From Icerya purchasi (taxonomy: Eukaryota; Arthropoda; Insecta; Hemiptera; Monophlebidae), in NCBI GenBank assembly GCA_039619475.1, contig CM077115.1:103166393-103230392 (forward strand): 64,000 nucleotides of DNA. Reading direction: 5' to 3'. This document shows positions 46,001 through 55,584 of this stretch, in pieces (position 1 is the stretch's first letter; each line of letters opens with the position of its first letter). The notes beneath the pieces are model-generated. The model was given only the letters and a program-made list of their open reading frames with translations. It did not search any database and was not told the DNA's origin. The translations under genes were made by a program, and so were the position numbers.

Positions 46001-48785
46001 TTCACGAAACCATACCATCTTAAATTTACGAAAAAATAAAATAAAATAAAAATAAGAAACATCACAAAATAAACAAACAAGTTCCTAATGGAAGACTAAA
46101 AGTTATCAGCAATTATACTCAAACTGGTTAACGTATACATTTGAACGACTAAAATAAACATTATAAATATACAACAATTGCTAACTTTATAATATTTTCA
46201 AAAAAAAACAAACAGTCAAAGCGTACCGCTATAGCTTACTGCATTAATTCAATCAATATTTACAGCGAAATTCAGTAAATTTTTAGATAAAGCCATAAGG
46301 TTACATTAGATATTGAGGAGCTTAAATGTCGCCTTAATGCCCTGAAAATAACATATTAAAATATTATGCCTGAGCGAAGTACCTAAATAACCTGATTTTT
46401 AATTCTACTACAGCTCCTTTAATTTAAGATCGTTAGACATGGTAAAACAGCAAAGGATAATTAACGAAATAGAAAAGAAACACGTGACAGATTTATAAAT
46501 TGAATTACTTTTAAACGTTTTAAGTGATGATTTTTAATCATAGAACACTTAATTACAATTTTTTCTGAAATTTTTTTAACCACTTCAAACACTGCGGTTC
46601 ATGAAGAATGCTATTCAGAAGTAAAATTTACTAAAAGTAGCAGACAAGGCTTAAAATTTAAAATAGTTGTATTGCTTAAGAATTATAAGAAAACATGAAT
46701 ACCAAGTTGTCCACTTGTTGACAAAGGCTAAGGTATATACTGGAGAAATGTTCTTGCCATTCAGTCGCTGTGAGTTAGTCTGAATGAAACTAAAAAATTC
46801 TATTTATTCGTGGAATTGCCTTGATTGGTTTGCCATTTATTTTATGATAAAGCTGTTGGAAGCATTGCTATTACAACAGATGATTTATCTACCGAGAAAC
46901 AAACGACAAATGGAATCACAGCGTCAACCGATGGCACATGAAGGAAGCGTGTAGATTTTAGCCTATATTTGAATTGGTCACTCTTATTAATTAGAAAACT
47001 GGCAAAGTATTAGATTACTTGGTGAGATTTAAATTTTATAAAGTATGTGAATACTAAAAGAAAGAAGAAGGCACAAACAAATATGTAGAACGAGCATAAA
47101 TCACGGGAGCGAATATCTCAAAGAATCGGCTAGAAAGATGAAAATTGACGCAGTTGTTGAAGTATTCGAACGCCCTGAATCTTAATATTAATTGAAATAG
47201 GTGAAATACATTGACGATAGCGATTTAAAAACACATCAATGAATTACAGATGCTAATCCTTACAAAAAAATTAAAGTAGATCATATGCAAAAACGAATGC
47301 GTACTCGTCTCTACAATTCGAATAAAAAGAGATGTAAGCCCTTAAAGAGGCTAGTTGACTGACAAGCTGGTAGATGAACTTTCTACTTCTACGAATTAAC
47401 TATTCGTAGAAATTGTGATTCAGTTGAAAAAATGAAAGATAATATACGGGGCATTGCTGGATAATAAAACATTTATGGTTGAAAACCGGTTTCACAAGAT
47501 CCTGATCAGAAAAGACTTTTGGTATTTGTGGCAAAAAGCAAAAGCCACAAATAGCGGGGCCGTTACAAACATAAACCTTAAAGTTCATGAAACAATTAAA
47601 ACCAATATATAAAGATTTAAATATTAACGATCTTTTCGCTCATTACATCAGCGACGTTACACAAAAAAAAACAAACAATGAAAGCTCCAATTCGACGTAT
47701 AAATTTTGATTCAAAAATTATCATCTAATGGCAAAGTTGTATTAGCTATTGCAACAAATATTGCTATTTGTGTTTTCCAATTATAAACATAATAGACATT
47801 ACGAGCATAAAACCGACTCAAACAGTTATAATCTGTACCTCAAGGCAAATGCACACAGCTTTAAACTTTCAGAAAATTCACTATCTAAAAGTGAAAAAGA
47901 AGTATAGATTAGCTTAAGAATGCTTAAAAAAGAAACAAAGGAAGGGCAAAATATCAATCTGAAAGGCCAATTATATGATGCAAGCATCGCAAATTAGAGA
48001 ATTATAAAAAAGTAATTCATGACTTTATAATACTAAAAATTTTGTACATGCTGAAATTTTTTGAAACGGAGCGTAAATGGAGCTCGTATAAATTTTTTCA
48101 AAATTTTACTGAACATTCAAAGTCAAAAGTATAGAAGATTTTTTCGTTATTTCACATTTTTCTTATAGACTATTGTGTGTCGATTTTTTAATGAAATTTT
48201 CAAATTTTTTTTTCATGAGTGCGCTAGTTCCATAAAAATTAATACATCAAAAAAATCCTTCGCACATCTATGAATCCAGTTTTAAATGTACAGTTAAACT
48301 TTTAAATAAATCAGTAAAGATCCGCTTTTTTGTTTATATATACAACTGAAAAAATTTTGATTTTTGTTTCAAATTAAAAATTGCATAAGCTACATTTTCG
48401 CCCTTAGGTTGTATTAAAAAATAAAAAGAAAAAATGCTATGGGGCCATTAATCATCGAAAAAAAGATATTTCTTACACAATACTTATAATTAAATAAAAC
48501 CTTACGAATCGAATTTCTGTTCATTCTATTATTTTACTAAGAATCATTTCCATAAAATATATACATATTTTTTCTTGCTTTACAGTAGCATACATTATTA
48601 ACAGTTATTAGTTGAGTTTATATTCAATTTACAAACCTGATCCACGATACCTTCTAAAGAAAGTAATATTGTCGGATGAGCTTCTCGCTGCATTTGCATA
48701 ATTTTGGAACATCGCAGCATAGTTGGGGAAGCTTTCACCTGGGCAGTGCTCAAATTTGTTGAACTTGTTTGACTCGTCGCACTAC
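26879..48785 (-). CDS. TRRAP: TRRAP / Nipped-A, C-terminal 11 exons (5' end outside window)
   Basis: TRRAP is a giant PI3K-related pseudokinase that recruits SAGA and Tip60/NuA4 acetyltransferases to activators in the nucleus. Exons in transcript order are 48785-48637, 46018-45844, 45374-45149, 44467-44374, 42037-41822, 40065-39877, 35917-35774, 35089-34948, 30797-30601, 30162-30013 and 26956-26879. They total 1760 nt (585 residues plus stop) in one frame, and every visible intron border is GT/AG. The order follows the family: end of FAT/FRB-like helices, kinase-like N-lobe, kinase-like C-lobe, FATC. The kinase catalytic residues are absent. The C-lobe reads HLTRLNPDMMYIHQDSG where active PIKKs have their catalytic loop, and FKFDVDD where they have DFG, as expected for TRRAP. 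The protein ends MDPTWHPWL. The N-terminal ~3000 residues usual for the family are not in the window. Recognition is from memory of the family, without a search. Confidence 0.96.
28121..28376 (+). repeat. tandem duplication (~143 bp), each unit a possible stem-loop
   Basis: Unit 1 runs AAACATGGGCTAC ... GTGGCCCATGTAC ... CTAACCGAGCA. Unit 2 runs AAACATTGGCTAC ... GTAGCCCATGTAC ... CTAACCGAGCA. Within each unit the first and second motif are inverted complements. It lies in the last TRRAP intron. Confidence 0.65.
28711..28736 (+). repeat. poly(A) run
   Basis: 26 consecutive A. It may be the tail of a retroposed sequence, but no body is recognised upstream. Confidence 0.9.
28855..29100 (+). 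mobile_element. tRNA-derived SINE, family B
   Basis: The head has A-box-like TAGCCTAGAAGTTAAGGTG and B-box-like GAGTTCGAGATT. The body TTCCATTAGGCTTAATACAT TGTGAACCTTAACTT recurs in opposite orientation at 33735-33905. It lies in a TRRAP intron. Confidence 0.65.
30013..30162 (-). CDS. TRRAP: TRRAP exon (acidic linker to FATC)
   Basis: 150 bp, 50 codons. The first half is an acidic, poorly conserved linker (KSEEDISPDNTNES..). The second half, VTRSVNSIVQRLSSLTNFDG then LESK, is the conserved helix before FATC. Donor GTAAGT. Confidence 0.93.
30399..30453. repeat. (TA)n microsatellite
   Basis: About 27 TA units. It creates false Tyr/Ile open frames on both strands. Confidence 0.97.
30601..30797 (-). 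CDS. TRRAP: TRRAP exon (C-lobe end)
   Basis: 197 bp. Two bases finish the split Gly codon. It encodes VPFRLTPNLTDFISEVGVRG then PLIASMIATARCF and ILKALLRDEMMA, diagnostic TRRAP C-lobe blocks. Donor GTGAGC. Confidence 0.96.
30798..32099. other. TRRAP intron, AT-rich
   Basis: No exon or repeat recognised. Confidence 0.5.
32100..32440 (+). promoter_or_regulatory. GC- and CpG-rich block in a TRRAP intron
   Basis: A strong local rise of G+C with many CpG (GTCGCAGTTAGGGCTCGAGT, CTATCCGCGGCGTGTGCGCA, GCCGGCAGCGTGAG) in otherwise AT-rich DNA. It resembles a promoter with a 5' UTR exon. The plus strand ends it with CGGTCGGGTACGTAAAA, which includes a donor-like GTACGT. No open frame supports a protein here. 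It could also be an old insert. Confidence 0.35.
33735..33905 (-). mobile_element. tRNA-derived SINE, family B, inverted copy
   Basis: The minus strand has the head (GCGGTAGCGTAAGAATTAAT, then ACCAAACTAGAGGTTATGGG) and the shared tail CGTTAGGCTTGGTACATTGT then GAACCTTAACTT. It matches the copy at 28855-29100. Confidence 0.65.
34046..34078. repeat. (TA)n microsatellite, interrupted
   Basis: ATATAT run broken by ACATAT, in a TRRAP intron. Confidence 0.9.
34948..35089 (-). CDS. TRRAP: TRRAP exon (degenerate catalytic loop)
   Basis: 142 bp. It encodes LTMQISLSCFVEYVFHLTRL then NPDMMYIHQDSG and YFKFDVDDAK. The positions equivalent to the catalytic Asp/Asn and the DFG motif are not conserved, marking the pseudokinase. 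It ends with one base of a Gly codon before GTAATC. Confidence 0.95.
35774..35917 (-). CDS. TRRAP: TRRAP exon (pseudokinase C-lobe start)
   Basis: 144 bp, 48 codons, phase 0 on both sides. It encodes NMQVLKDILKEIQ and FKKWATETYRSPVDYWMLRK. Acceptor TTTAG, donor GTAAGT. Confidence 0.94.
36849..38010 (-). pseudogene. broken copy of a multicopy arthropod repeat-associated protein
   Basis: Minus-strand blocks in order. A Cys/His-rich start (VCVEYTLKESRKPISAFVKQ, HLGDQDKA, CKTCVEHL), then GVPMVWREPRNRYDDCYFCM, then KWTYPDLNSAKKPVPHSDEI SIPLFNSLPRL and an acidic stretch. Next SSELLAFRLNEKNLLKSGT, ETDLLLFFSQKNNLVFCNDI and, after a large internal gap, MSIKLHYLHNHLDRFP-like and RFHQDIKT-like residues, ending KSYKRTFLGD. 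I recognise the pattern as an uncharacterised protein present in many copies in insect and spider genomes. The middle domain is deleted (between about 37215 and 37275) and frames shift repeatedly, so this is a dead copy inside a TRRAP intron. Function unknown. Confidence 0.6.
38487..38765 (+). mobile_element. tRNA-derived SINE, family A, with tRNA-like head
   Basis: The head at 38487-38561 has an A box TAGCCTGACTGTTAGAGC and B box GAGTTCGATCCC. The body has GTGGAAAGCAATGGAAAACT and GTAGTCGATAATAAGCGGCT then ACAATCACGCA. The body is shared with 52150-52390. The acceptor stem pairs poorly and the head runs straight into the body, so this is a SINE, not a tRNA gene. Confidence 0.8.
39877..40065 (-). 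CDS. TRRAP: TRRAP exon (pseudokinase middle)
   Basis: 189 bp, 63 codons, phase 0 on both sides. It encodes IPRVVAVSPQLRLVEDNPSS, SLLDIYRLVCKKR and IKYYERLALVQ. Acceptor TCGTAG, donor GTGAAT. Confidence 0.95.
41057..41180 (-). pseudogene. mariner transposase scrap
   Basis: The minus strand encodes KMFYYDPETKCEGQQFRETF then VPSQKKQKQKN, close to the (V/C)xxYDPETK.QSSQW..P..P.PKK.(R/K) block that follows the first catalytic Asp in mariner. About 40 residues remain, in the intron next to a TRRAP exon. Confidence 0.55.
41822..42037 (-). CDS. TRRAP: TRRAP exon (pseudokinase N-lobe)
   Basis: 216 bp, 72 codons, phase 0 on both sides. It encodes HYYVRIARFVPRIEVVEKHN and RRLYIRGHNGKTYAYL, then RREETVLQLMRMLNHYL. 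The N-lobe lacks the ATP-binding lysine pattern of active PIKKs. The donor is the weak GTACAC after ..KQK. It was chosen because ..KQK then joins ETSRRGLTF of the next exon in the family-typical way; the open frame continues 34 codons into the intron. Confidence 0.92.
43105..43355 (+). repeat. dispersed repeat ending in (TA)n, copy 1
   Basis: CCAATTTTATGTAACGAA near the start, then GGGGCATAGCCCC and GGCCAATATGGCC, both self-complementary, then GGCCGAGTTTTTATATATAT. A related copy lies at 51935-52150. Confidence 0.5.
44374..44467 (-). CDS. TRRAP: TRRAP exon (EEKCRFLSNFSAQTAE segment)
   Basis: 94 bp with a strong acceptor (TTGTAG) and donor (GTAAGT). It encodes EEKCRFLSNFSAQTAEIELP followed by GEFLLPK, nearly invariant in TRRAP from insects to mammals as far as I recall. 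Confidence 0.95.
44838..44899 (+). repeat. purine (GA-rich) tract
   Basis: About 60 nt of almost only A and G in a TRRAP intron. Confidence 0.85.
45149..45374 (-). CDS. TRRAP: TRRAP exon (linker and helical segment)
   Basis: 226 bp. Two bases complete the Glu codon split from the upstream exon. It encodes SESLARRTQ, KMKQQFTEDFDFNIPGAKK and RKWIRILEKKV. It ends CCCAA before the donor GTACGT and leaves two bases of a Lys codon completed in the next exon. Downstream in-frame read-through into the intron is not coding. Confidence 0.93.
45844..46018 (-). CDS. TRRAP: TRRAP exon (FRB-like helices)
   Basis: 175 bp, phase 0 at the start. It encodes MVWFREHWSEEVLRQL and ALAFENRGAVIEA, which continue directly from the upstream VDQ. 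The leading ATG is internal, not a translation start. The donor GTAATT follows the first base of a glutamate codon. Confidence 0.93.
46780..47990 (+). pseudogene. Mutator-like transposase, third copy (copy C), strongly decayed
   Basis: Blocks recovered in order on the plus strand across all three frames: NGITASTDGT.RKRVDF, KMKIDAVVEVFERPE, DDSDLKTHQ, KIKVDHMQKRMRTRLYNSNK, DKLVDELSTSTNY, TIRRNCDSVEKMKDNI, VHKILIRKDFWYLWQKAKAT, VHETIKTNI.KDL and AHSFKLSENSLSKSEKEV. This is the full-length order, including the N-terminal half absent from copies A and B. Every block is separated by stops or shifts. No TTAA-flanked termini were found. Confidence 0.6.
48637..48785 (-). CDS. TRRAP: TRRAP exon (end of FAT / start of FRB-like region)
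   Basis: 149 bp. It begins with two bases of a split glycine codon after an AACAACAG acceptor and ends at CAG before a GTTTGT donor. It encodes LRCSKIMQMQREAHPT and SLEGIVDQ, a strongly conserved TRRAP stretch. The first ~18 residues are Ser/Thr-rich and look variable. This is the most 5' TRRAP exon I could find in the window. Confidence 0.9.
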
Positions 48786-49319
48786 CTGTTGTTTAATAAA
48801 TTTAATAATGTAAATTTCACTTAAAAGTCTTCATAAGCAGCAAAAATGTCAACACGTTAATCCGAATTAAGTACAATTATAAAAAATATGTATATGAATT
48901 TAAATTTTCGGTAAAGTATTTTAAAAATTATTAAAATACGATTTAACTTTTACATTTTCAGCATCATTCTTATATTAGGGAAAAAAAAAATACATAGATA
49001 TATATTAATTTTAAAATATCAGTATTGTAAATAGTTGTGAAATATATCTTTTTAGTATCTAATTAACAAATAAATAAACTAATAGTAACACTTATATAAG
49101 TTTACAATACCAATACACCGAAATTGCATAAAGTTGAACTTTCACGCAAAAACGTATTACAGAGTCTTGAAAAAAGTTCATTTAAATGAGAATTTGTTAA
49201 ACAAAAAAGAGCGGGAATATCTATCTTATAAAGCTGCAAGGCCAAAAATCGTACAGTACATTCTGTAATAGCTAGAAAGTTAATTTCTTTTTTTAATGGG
49301 CGTATTTTCTTCATCAGAT
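48786..49319. other. AT-rich DNA upstream of the first visible TRRAP exon
   Basis: No further TRRAP exon found here. Confidence 0.5.
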
Positions 49320-49940
49320 TATGAGAAAACTATGAAACTCGTAAAAATTATAAAATTAAAGAGCAAAAATTTTGAAAAAAGTAAAACTCTGGTTTTAAGG
49401 AAAAACTTTAAAATATTCCAAACAGTTCTATAATAGTTATAGAATTGTTAGAATATCGTAAAAATGCACAAGTCCAAAAATTTTGAAATTCAAGGGCCCA
49501 CCACACGTAAAGCAGAAGCCTGAAAAAAAAAATCACAACTCTTTCCTACGTATTTTCAACGTTAATATGTGAGGAAAATGTAGAACTCCCAAATTTATAA
49601 AATTAAAGGACCCAAATTTCGAAAATGCCAAAATCAGGCTGCAAAAAATTTTTTTCCAAAAATTCCACAACTCATTCTATTGTAGCTACGGAATTAATTT
49701 TTTTTTTCAACTGACGTATTTATGCCCGCAGACTGCAGCAAAAATACACGATTTTATCTGAAATTTAATGATTCAAATTGAGGAAAACGTACACCTAAAG
49801 TGGTAAGTCTGAATACTAAAAAAAAGTCCACAGCTCTATCCATGAGGGCTAGCGAATAAATTCCTTTTTTAAATAACATATTTTTGCCACTGGAATACGT
49901 ATAAGAAAATTATGAGACTCCTAAAATTGTAAAATTCAAT
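49320..49940 (+). repeat. degenerate tandem repeats (about 210-330 bp spacing)
   Basis: GAGAAAACTATGAAACTCGT near 49322, GAGGAAAATGTAGAACTCCC near 49572, GAGGAAAACGTACACCTAAA near 49782 and AAGAAAATTATGAGACTCCT near 49903 start related units. These continue with TATAAAATTAAAG.. and a ..TCCACAACTC-like block. Confidence 0.55.
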
Positions 49941-51079
49941 TAGCTTTCTAAGTCATTGTGCATTTTTTATTTTCTCCTTCAGTTGTTCCGGCATTTAACT
50001 TCTTTTTATCTGCTATATCGACCGTGTAAACATCTGACATCACCTCACTTCCTTTTCTCACTTCTTGAGCTAATGCCTATTTTGAAGACGACTCCCCCCC
50101 CCCCCCCAATAAAAAATTAAACGGTCAAAATGTTAGAAACTGAATCAGACAGGAAAAAAATTATTTTTGAAAAACTCCACGATAGATACTTCTTTTTTCA
50201 GTAAATGTTGTATGTTACAGTCCTTTTTAATATTGACGAAGTAAAACAACTAAAAATCCGAAGGTTTAGACGGCATAGTGGCCAGTGATACCAGTCCCCT
50301 ATTATATTATATATGTTCGAATCAAAATGCTGAATGGATAAAATAAATCGATCAATTTTAATTTTATCGATAAAAACTATAGCTCAAGATGACTGATGCA
50401 TACATGGCGACAAAAAATTAATTTTTAGTATAATATGCTATTTTAAACTGTGAATCATTAAAAAGATTTATTTCATGGTGTACAGAATTTTTATAAATAA
50501 TAAAAATAATGATGATGAACGATGAAAAGATCACTTTTAGAGATAACATAAATAAAAATAAAACCAGGCTTTTTTTAACTGAAAAAATCTACTACTATTT
50601 TTGATAGCAGTCTCAAGCTAGATTATTTTAACCAATTAAGATAAAACAAAGTTCCATATAGAAAAATTGTAATTAGTCATAAAGAAAGAGTTTAATTAAT
50701 CCGCTTAAATTATTTTCAAAAATTCACTGAAAAGAGGGGAGAATTCCGTTATTTTAAATTTCGTAGCATGGACGTTTTATTTTTTACGAAAAGAGAAAAA
50801 AGAAAAGAAAAATCATTGTTCATAATAAAAATTTTTAAAACGTCATTATGGTAAATGTTTTGAATAATTGTAAATCAAAAAAAGATATTAAAAAAAAAAA
50901 AAAATCCTACGATATAAAGGGTCAGAAACGAATATAAAGAGAGTAAAAAAAGTACAGGAACTGTTGACCAAAAATTTACTTATTCATTTTATTTTTTTAA
51001 TATTCAAACAGTAATACAAACTGGCTATTTAGGTCATTTGACAATATATTTAAAGAAGTATAGAGCATGAAGGAAGGAG

Positions 51080-51420
51080 TATCCAATGGTACCTACTCGA
51101 TAGCCCTTAGACAAGGTCATGGGGTTTCTTACGTTTCAACCGTTTTAAATCACTAACAGTATCTAACAGTTCTGTAGCAAGTTTGTTCGGATGAATTTCC
51201 AATCTTCCCACGTGTCTTCGGACATAAACTTTATTAACTTCTGTCACACACTCTATGCCTAAATCCTGATGCAAGGTTAAGTTTACCGCATACTATGACA
51301 TCCTAGTTACGAGCCTAAGGATTTTATTCTAAGCAGTCTGTATTATGCACAGATTTGTAGGTTTAGCACAACTCCACAGCTCTACTCCGTAGGTTCTTAT
51401 AAGTTTTAGGATACTTAAAT
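51080..51420 (-). pseudogene. jockey-like LINE, ORF2 C-terminal fragment
   Basis: The minus strand encodes LRTYGVELWSCAKPTNLCII, NKILRLVTRMS, LHQDLGIECVTEVNKVYVRR and RLEIHPNKLATELL. This is the post-RT region of jockey-type LINEs (YG.ELWG.A...I..IQ....LR.I...P.....LH.DL.I..V...I...). Only this ~110-residue tail remains, with a stop after the RMS block. Confidence 0.65.
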
Positions 51421-51934
51421 AATAAACTTAACGTGGGCATTGATATGTAATACGGCAAAAAGAGAAACAGAAGAAATAAATAAATAAAATACTGAGGACT
51501 ATCTAAAGCTTTCAGTTGTGTTATTTTGAACTAACTACGGTACATTTTAATGAAAATGGGAGTTCCGAAATTCTAATTTTCTTAATAAAAACTGTATAAA
51601 GACAAAATAAAAAAATAGCGGCGTAAACAGAAGCACAGAATATGAGGAATTTAAAACAAATAAGGGAGTTTCAGAAAGGGCTCAGTCCTGTTTCCTGCAA
51701 ATATATAAATAGTATATATACACGACGCATGTTAATAAAGTAAAACAAAAGTGTATCTACAAGAAGTAGGAAAATGACAAATCTTAGATTATTGATGATA
51801 AAAACTTGTGGTTAGTAATATAAAAAACACGGAAAACATACTAAACATGCTAAGAGATATAAGGAAAGAATATGGGCTCGAAAAAAAATTTTACACCAGG
51901 GGTCATTAGGAAAAGTGTCCTGTTACGAAATTCG

Positions 51935-52150
51935 TCCCAGTCACAATTTTATGTAACGAAATATGTAACAAAAATGTGACGAAAAAATATCTTAATTTTA
52001 TGTAATGGAAGTTAAAAACAGCGTAGCCAATGAAAAAGTTAACTCCTCTATAAGAATTATAGAAGAACTAGACCTGGGGATGAAGGAGGCTTGCCCTCTT
52101 CCGAGTACTGAAAGGCCGAGTTTTAAATCTATAAACATATATATATATTT
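51935..52150 (+). repeat. dispersed repeat ending in (TA)n, copy 2
   Basis: CACAATTTTATGTAACGAAA ... CTTGCCCTCTTCCGAGTACT ... AGGCCGAGTTTTAAATCTAT then ATATATATAT. It shares start and end with 43105-43355. Confidence 0.5.
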
Positions 52151-52390
52151 CACGTGGAAGGCAATGGCAAACCACCACATACAACATCATATGCGCGCTA
52201 GGTCAGTACATAGCAGACATACACGGAACTGTACTTGTAGCGCGATAACCAGCGACTACAATCAGTTCCGAATGTAGTCTCGTGCGTGTACACCCGCGTT
52301 GCATATAATAATTGCCTGTACACAACCTATATCGGTACAGCTAAAAATGTACAAATAGGTTGCTACCAACCGAATGGTTGAGAAGATGAT
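52150..52390 (+). mobile_element. SINE family A, 5'-truncated copy
   Basis: CACGTGGAAGGCAATGGCAA, then CGCGATAACCAGCGACTACA and a later TATAATAATTGCC match the body of the copy at 38487-38765. The tRNA head is missing. The 3' end runs into GATGATGATAATGATGAT and a long (AT)n tract. Confidence 0.75.
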
Positions 52391-52398
52391 GATAATGA

Positions 52399-52535
<137 letters not shown>

Positions 52536-53235
52536 ATGTTAAAAAAAAGAAAATGAAGAAAACGGTTTATTTGGACAGCATGACGATTCTAAGCCGAAAA
52601 CGAAAAAGGTGCCATATGCTCAGCTAACTAGTTGAATAACAATGCGCTAATCAGCGGCTAGAACAACGAACAACGGACAACAAAAAGCGATCAGGAAAGA
52701 TTGCGTGTAGTGGATAGATCGACTGTTGCCTTAAACTTACACCGCACTCGTTACCTTGCCTATTTTTAGCGGGATTTATAAAAATCTTCCCTCGTCTCGA
52801 TGCTCTCCGGCACAGTTTTCATTAGAGCTCACTCAGCCCGAACTTATGTAGTTACCTCTGTTATTGTCCACCATCAGCAAGATACCAACGCATCTCTGCC
52901 CTAACACATTCGTCCGTCCAAATCTGCATGAGAATTTTGGTTTTAGTCCATCCTTGAAACTATAGCCAGCGACGACAATAAATTACAACTCGAGAGATCG
53001 TGAATTAATGACTTTTACAGAATAATATTTTCTAGCTCAAACTGCACTAATAAATACAATATCCGTATCAATATGTTTTAGAAACCAAATAGAAAATTAA
53101 CTTACAATTAGAAAGAACTGAGCAATTAAATTAAATTAAATTAAATTAAATACGGAAAAATTAAACAATGGGGAAAGGCAAAAATAAGACTGGTACAACC
53201 TCCGGAGTAGTGTATAAATGGCGGAGCTGGGGACT
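52536..53235. other. moderately GC-rich unique DNA
   Basis: Less AT-rich than its surroundings, with some protein-like minus-strand text (ILMQIWTDECVRAEMRW), but no family recognised. It contains (ATTAA)n near 53128-53150. Confidence 0.35.
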
Positions 53236-53740
53236 CTGACGTCACCAACCCCTATTTGTCCCCTGGTGCTCAAAACTCACCCCAATTTGTCCCCGGTGCT
53301 CAAAATTCACCCCAATTTGTCCCCTGGTGCTCAAAACTCACCCCAATTTGTGTCCAGCTGCTCAAAACTCACCCCAATTTCTGTCTTGGAGCCCAAAGTT
53401 ACCCCAAGTTTCCCCCCAGTTCCTCCTAGTTCCCCACAATTTTCCTGGATGGTTGCTGAAATTTCACCCCAAATTCTCATCAGGGTGCTAAAAATTAACC
53501 CCATTTTCTCTTTTAGAGCCCAAAGTTACCCCAATTTATGTCCATGCGATCAAATTTAACCCAAGTCCCCCCCCCCACCAATTTTCCTGGACAGTTCCGC
53601 TAATTCGATCCCTAATTCCCATCAAGGTAGACAAAATCCACCACAATTAGTGTACAGGTGCTGAAAGTTCACCCCAATTTGTATCCATATGGTTAAAATT
53701 CACCCAAGTTTCCCCAAAATTTCTTCAAATTTTCATGATT
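53236..53740 (+). repeat. C-rich minisatellite (~28-30-bp unit)
   Basis: The unit GTGCTCAAAACTCACCCCAA then TTTGTCCCC repeats with growing divergence. Interspersed longer units carry CCCAAGTTTCCCC. The 113-codon open frame at 53218-53559 is a product of this repeat (HPNLSP-like units) and is not counted as a gene. Confidence 0.85.
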
Positions 53741-55584
53741 CCCCGTTCATACTGTTATCTATAAATGCGCTCGCACCGTTTCCACACATATATTCAACAT
53801 AGCCTTAGCCGCCATGAAAGTGTACTCGCTTTCCCATACCCGCGCCTTCTATCATCATGTGTATGTATTATATATGACTCTGTGTGTAATATATGTAGCA
53901 TACTTTTTAATTTTAATTTTTCGAGGTTGGGAGGGGTAAAATTTTGCCGGAGTGATAAAAACGTTTGAATCTCAACACTTAGAACCCAAAATTTAAAGGA
54001 ATTTTCAGAGTTGTGCTCCGTTCAGGCATTTTTTTTTTCAAAAAATTTTATCTTTAAAGAAAATATTTGAACGTTCCATCAGTCGAATGAGAGCGGGTGA
54101 GTGTGCTGCTACGGGATGTATTATGTAAGCGCGAGCGCGGCTGTAATGGAAATATTTAAATGTTCCAGCAACTAGTTGAAACTGTCACCAGGTGAGGTGA
54201 ATTCCACTCGTTCGTTTTGAAATTAACCAGCCGATCATCTATGCTCACTCTCACACGCCACTGATAGAAACCTGTTCACGATCGCTACACGTTCACACAC
54301 GCACACATATACACCGCCACCCGATATATATTTTTCATCTTTTTCCGCTTCCGATCTTATACTTAATCTGTTGATATTTTTTTTATATTTTTATGTATTC
54401 TCCGTTCATTGCCAAAGCACACCGTCCATTCCTGCACACATATCAAGCATTGAGTTGACCTGTACAAAGGTACACTGTACTATTCCACACACGCTCCGGT
54501 CGCCGCCGAAATAAACGCCGCGATATCACCCCCCCCACACAAACACACACACACACACACACCAACACTTCGTACATATTTTATTTTCGAGTCAAAATAT
54601 TATAGAATTAGCCTAAGTATATTTTTCTTTTATGCTTCTGTTTATTTCTTCCGAACGTTGATAATTTTCTTATTTTATTTTTTTCTCAGGTTCTAAAAAT
54701 AAATCCATTGATATCTTCACTAGTATGATTGCGTAAACATCTTCTAATGGTATTCCTCATATTGTTCATAATAATTTTTCATGTCTTTGTATTATGGAAT
54801 TAGTCTAAACTATATTTTTTCCCCTCTAAAGTCTTTTTCCAAACGTAAGTATTCAAAAATTAATTCGAGTATATTTTTATTTAACGCTGTTTCATATTTT
54901 CCCTCTCCCCTATCCACCCTACACAAATTTCAATTCTTTTCTATTATTTTTCATGAGTACATCCCCCTGAAACTACAGTGAAACCATACCATTCATTCCC
55001 ACACACCCATCTGCTAACAATGATTTTCTCATCATTCATAATAATTTTTTTCGAATCTGTTAGTTTAAGATTATTTCATTTTTTTTTTTCAAACTAAATA
55101 TTTTTTTTTTTTCAATATCTTCCATATTTCCCTCCAATATGTCCGCATACGCTCATAATGCAAAGGTACTCTGCTTATTTCCTTGCATGAATGTTGCTAT
55201 GCCGTTGATTTCGATCATGTGTCAAGGTCATCGAGTCTGCCCGGATCTTCTCCTTCATATCTTTTGTAGAAAAACCGGTTGACATGTACACACCTACACA
55301 CAAACACCCATAACCCAAAGATCACCTGTAAATTTCGTTCATCTGCGTATGTAACCAGCTTTCACCAAAGGAATGTGGTTTTTCTGGTGCAACCCGCCCT
55401 CTTCAAAGACATGCATCGAGCTAGAATCTCGAAAGGATCTGTTCAGGCAGTCAGTATTAGTGTTACATTAAACGTGTAGAATTTGTTGAAGCTGTGTTCT
55501 TCACGCATTAATAAAAGTTTGCTCTAACGTTAAAAGTAATAATTTTCTACATTCTTAGTAAAAAGTTAAAAATATTATTCAAAC
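53741..55584. other. pyrimidine-biased plus strand leading into the unusual element
   Basis: T- and C-rich on the plus strand, with only short chance open frames. The bias continues to the palindrome centre. Sequence just before 55585 could be the 5' region of that gene; I see no promoter motif I trust. Confidence 0.4.
54533..54562 (+). repeat. (CA)n microsatellite
   Basis: C run then alternating CA/ACAA. Confidence 0.9.

Noticed and set aside
53218..53559. 113-codon open frame
   Set aside because: It is read through the C-rich minisatellite; the repeated HPNLSP-like text is a by-product of the DNA repeat.
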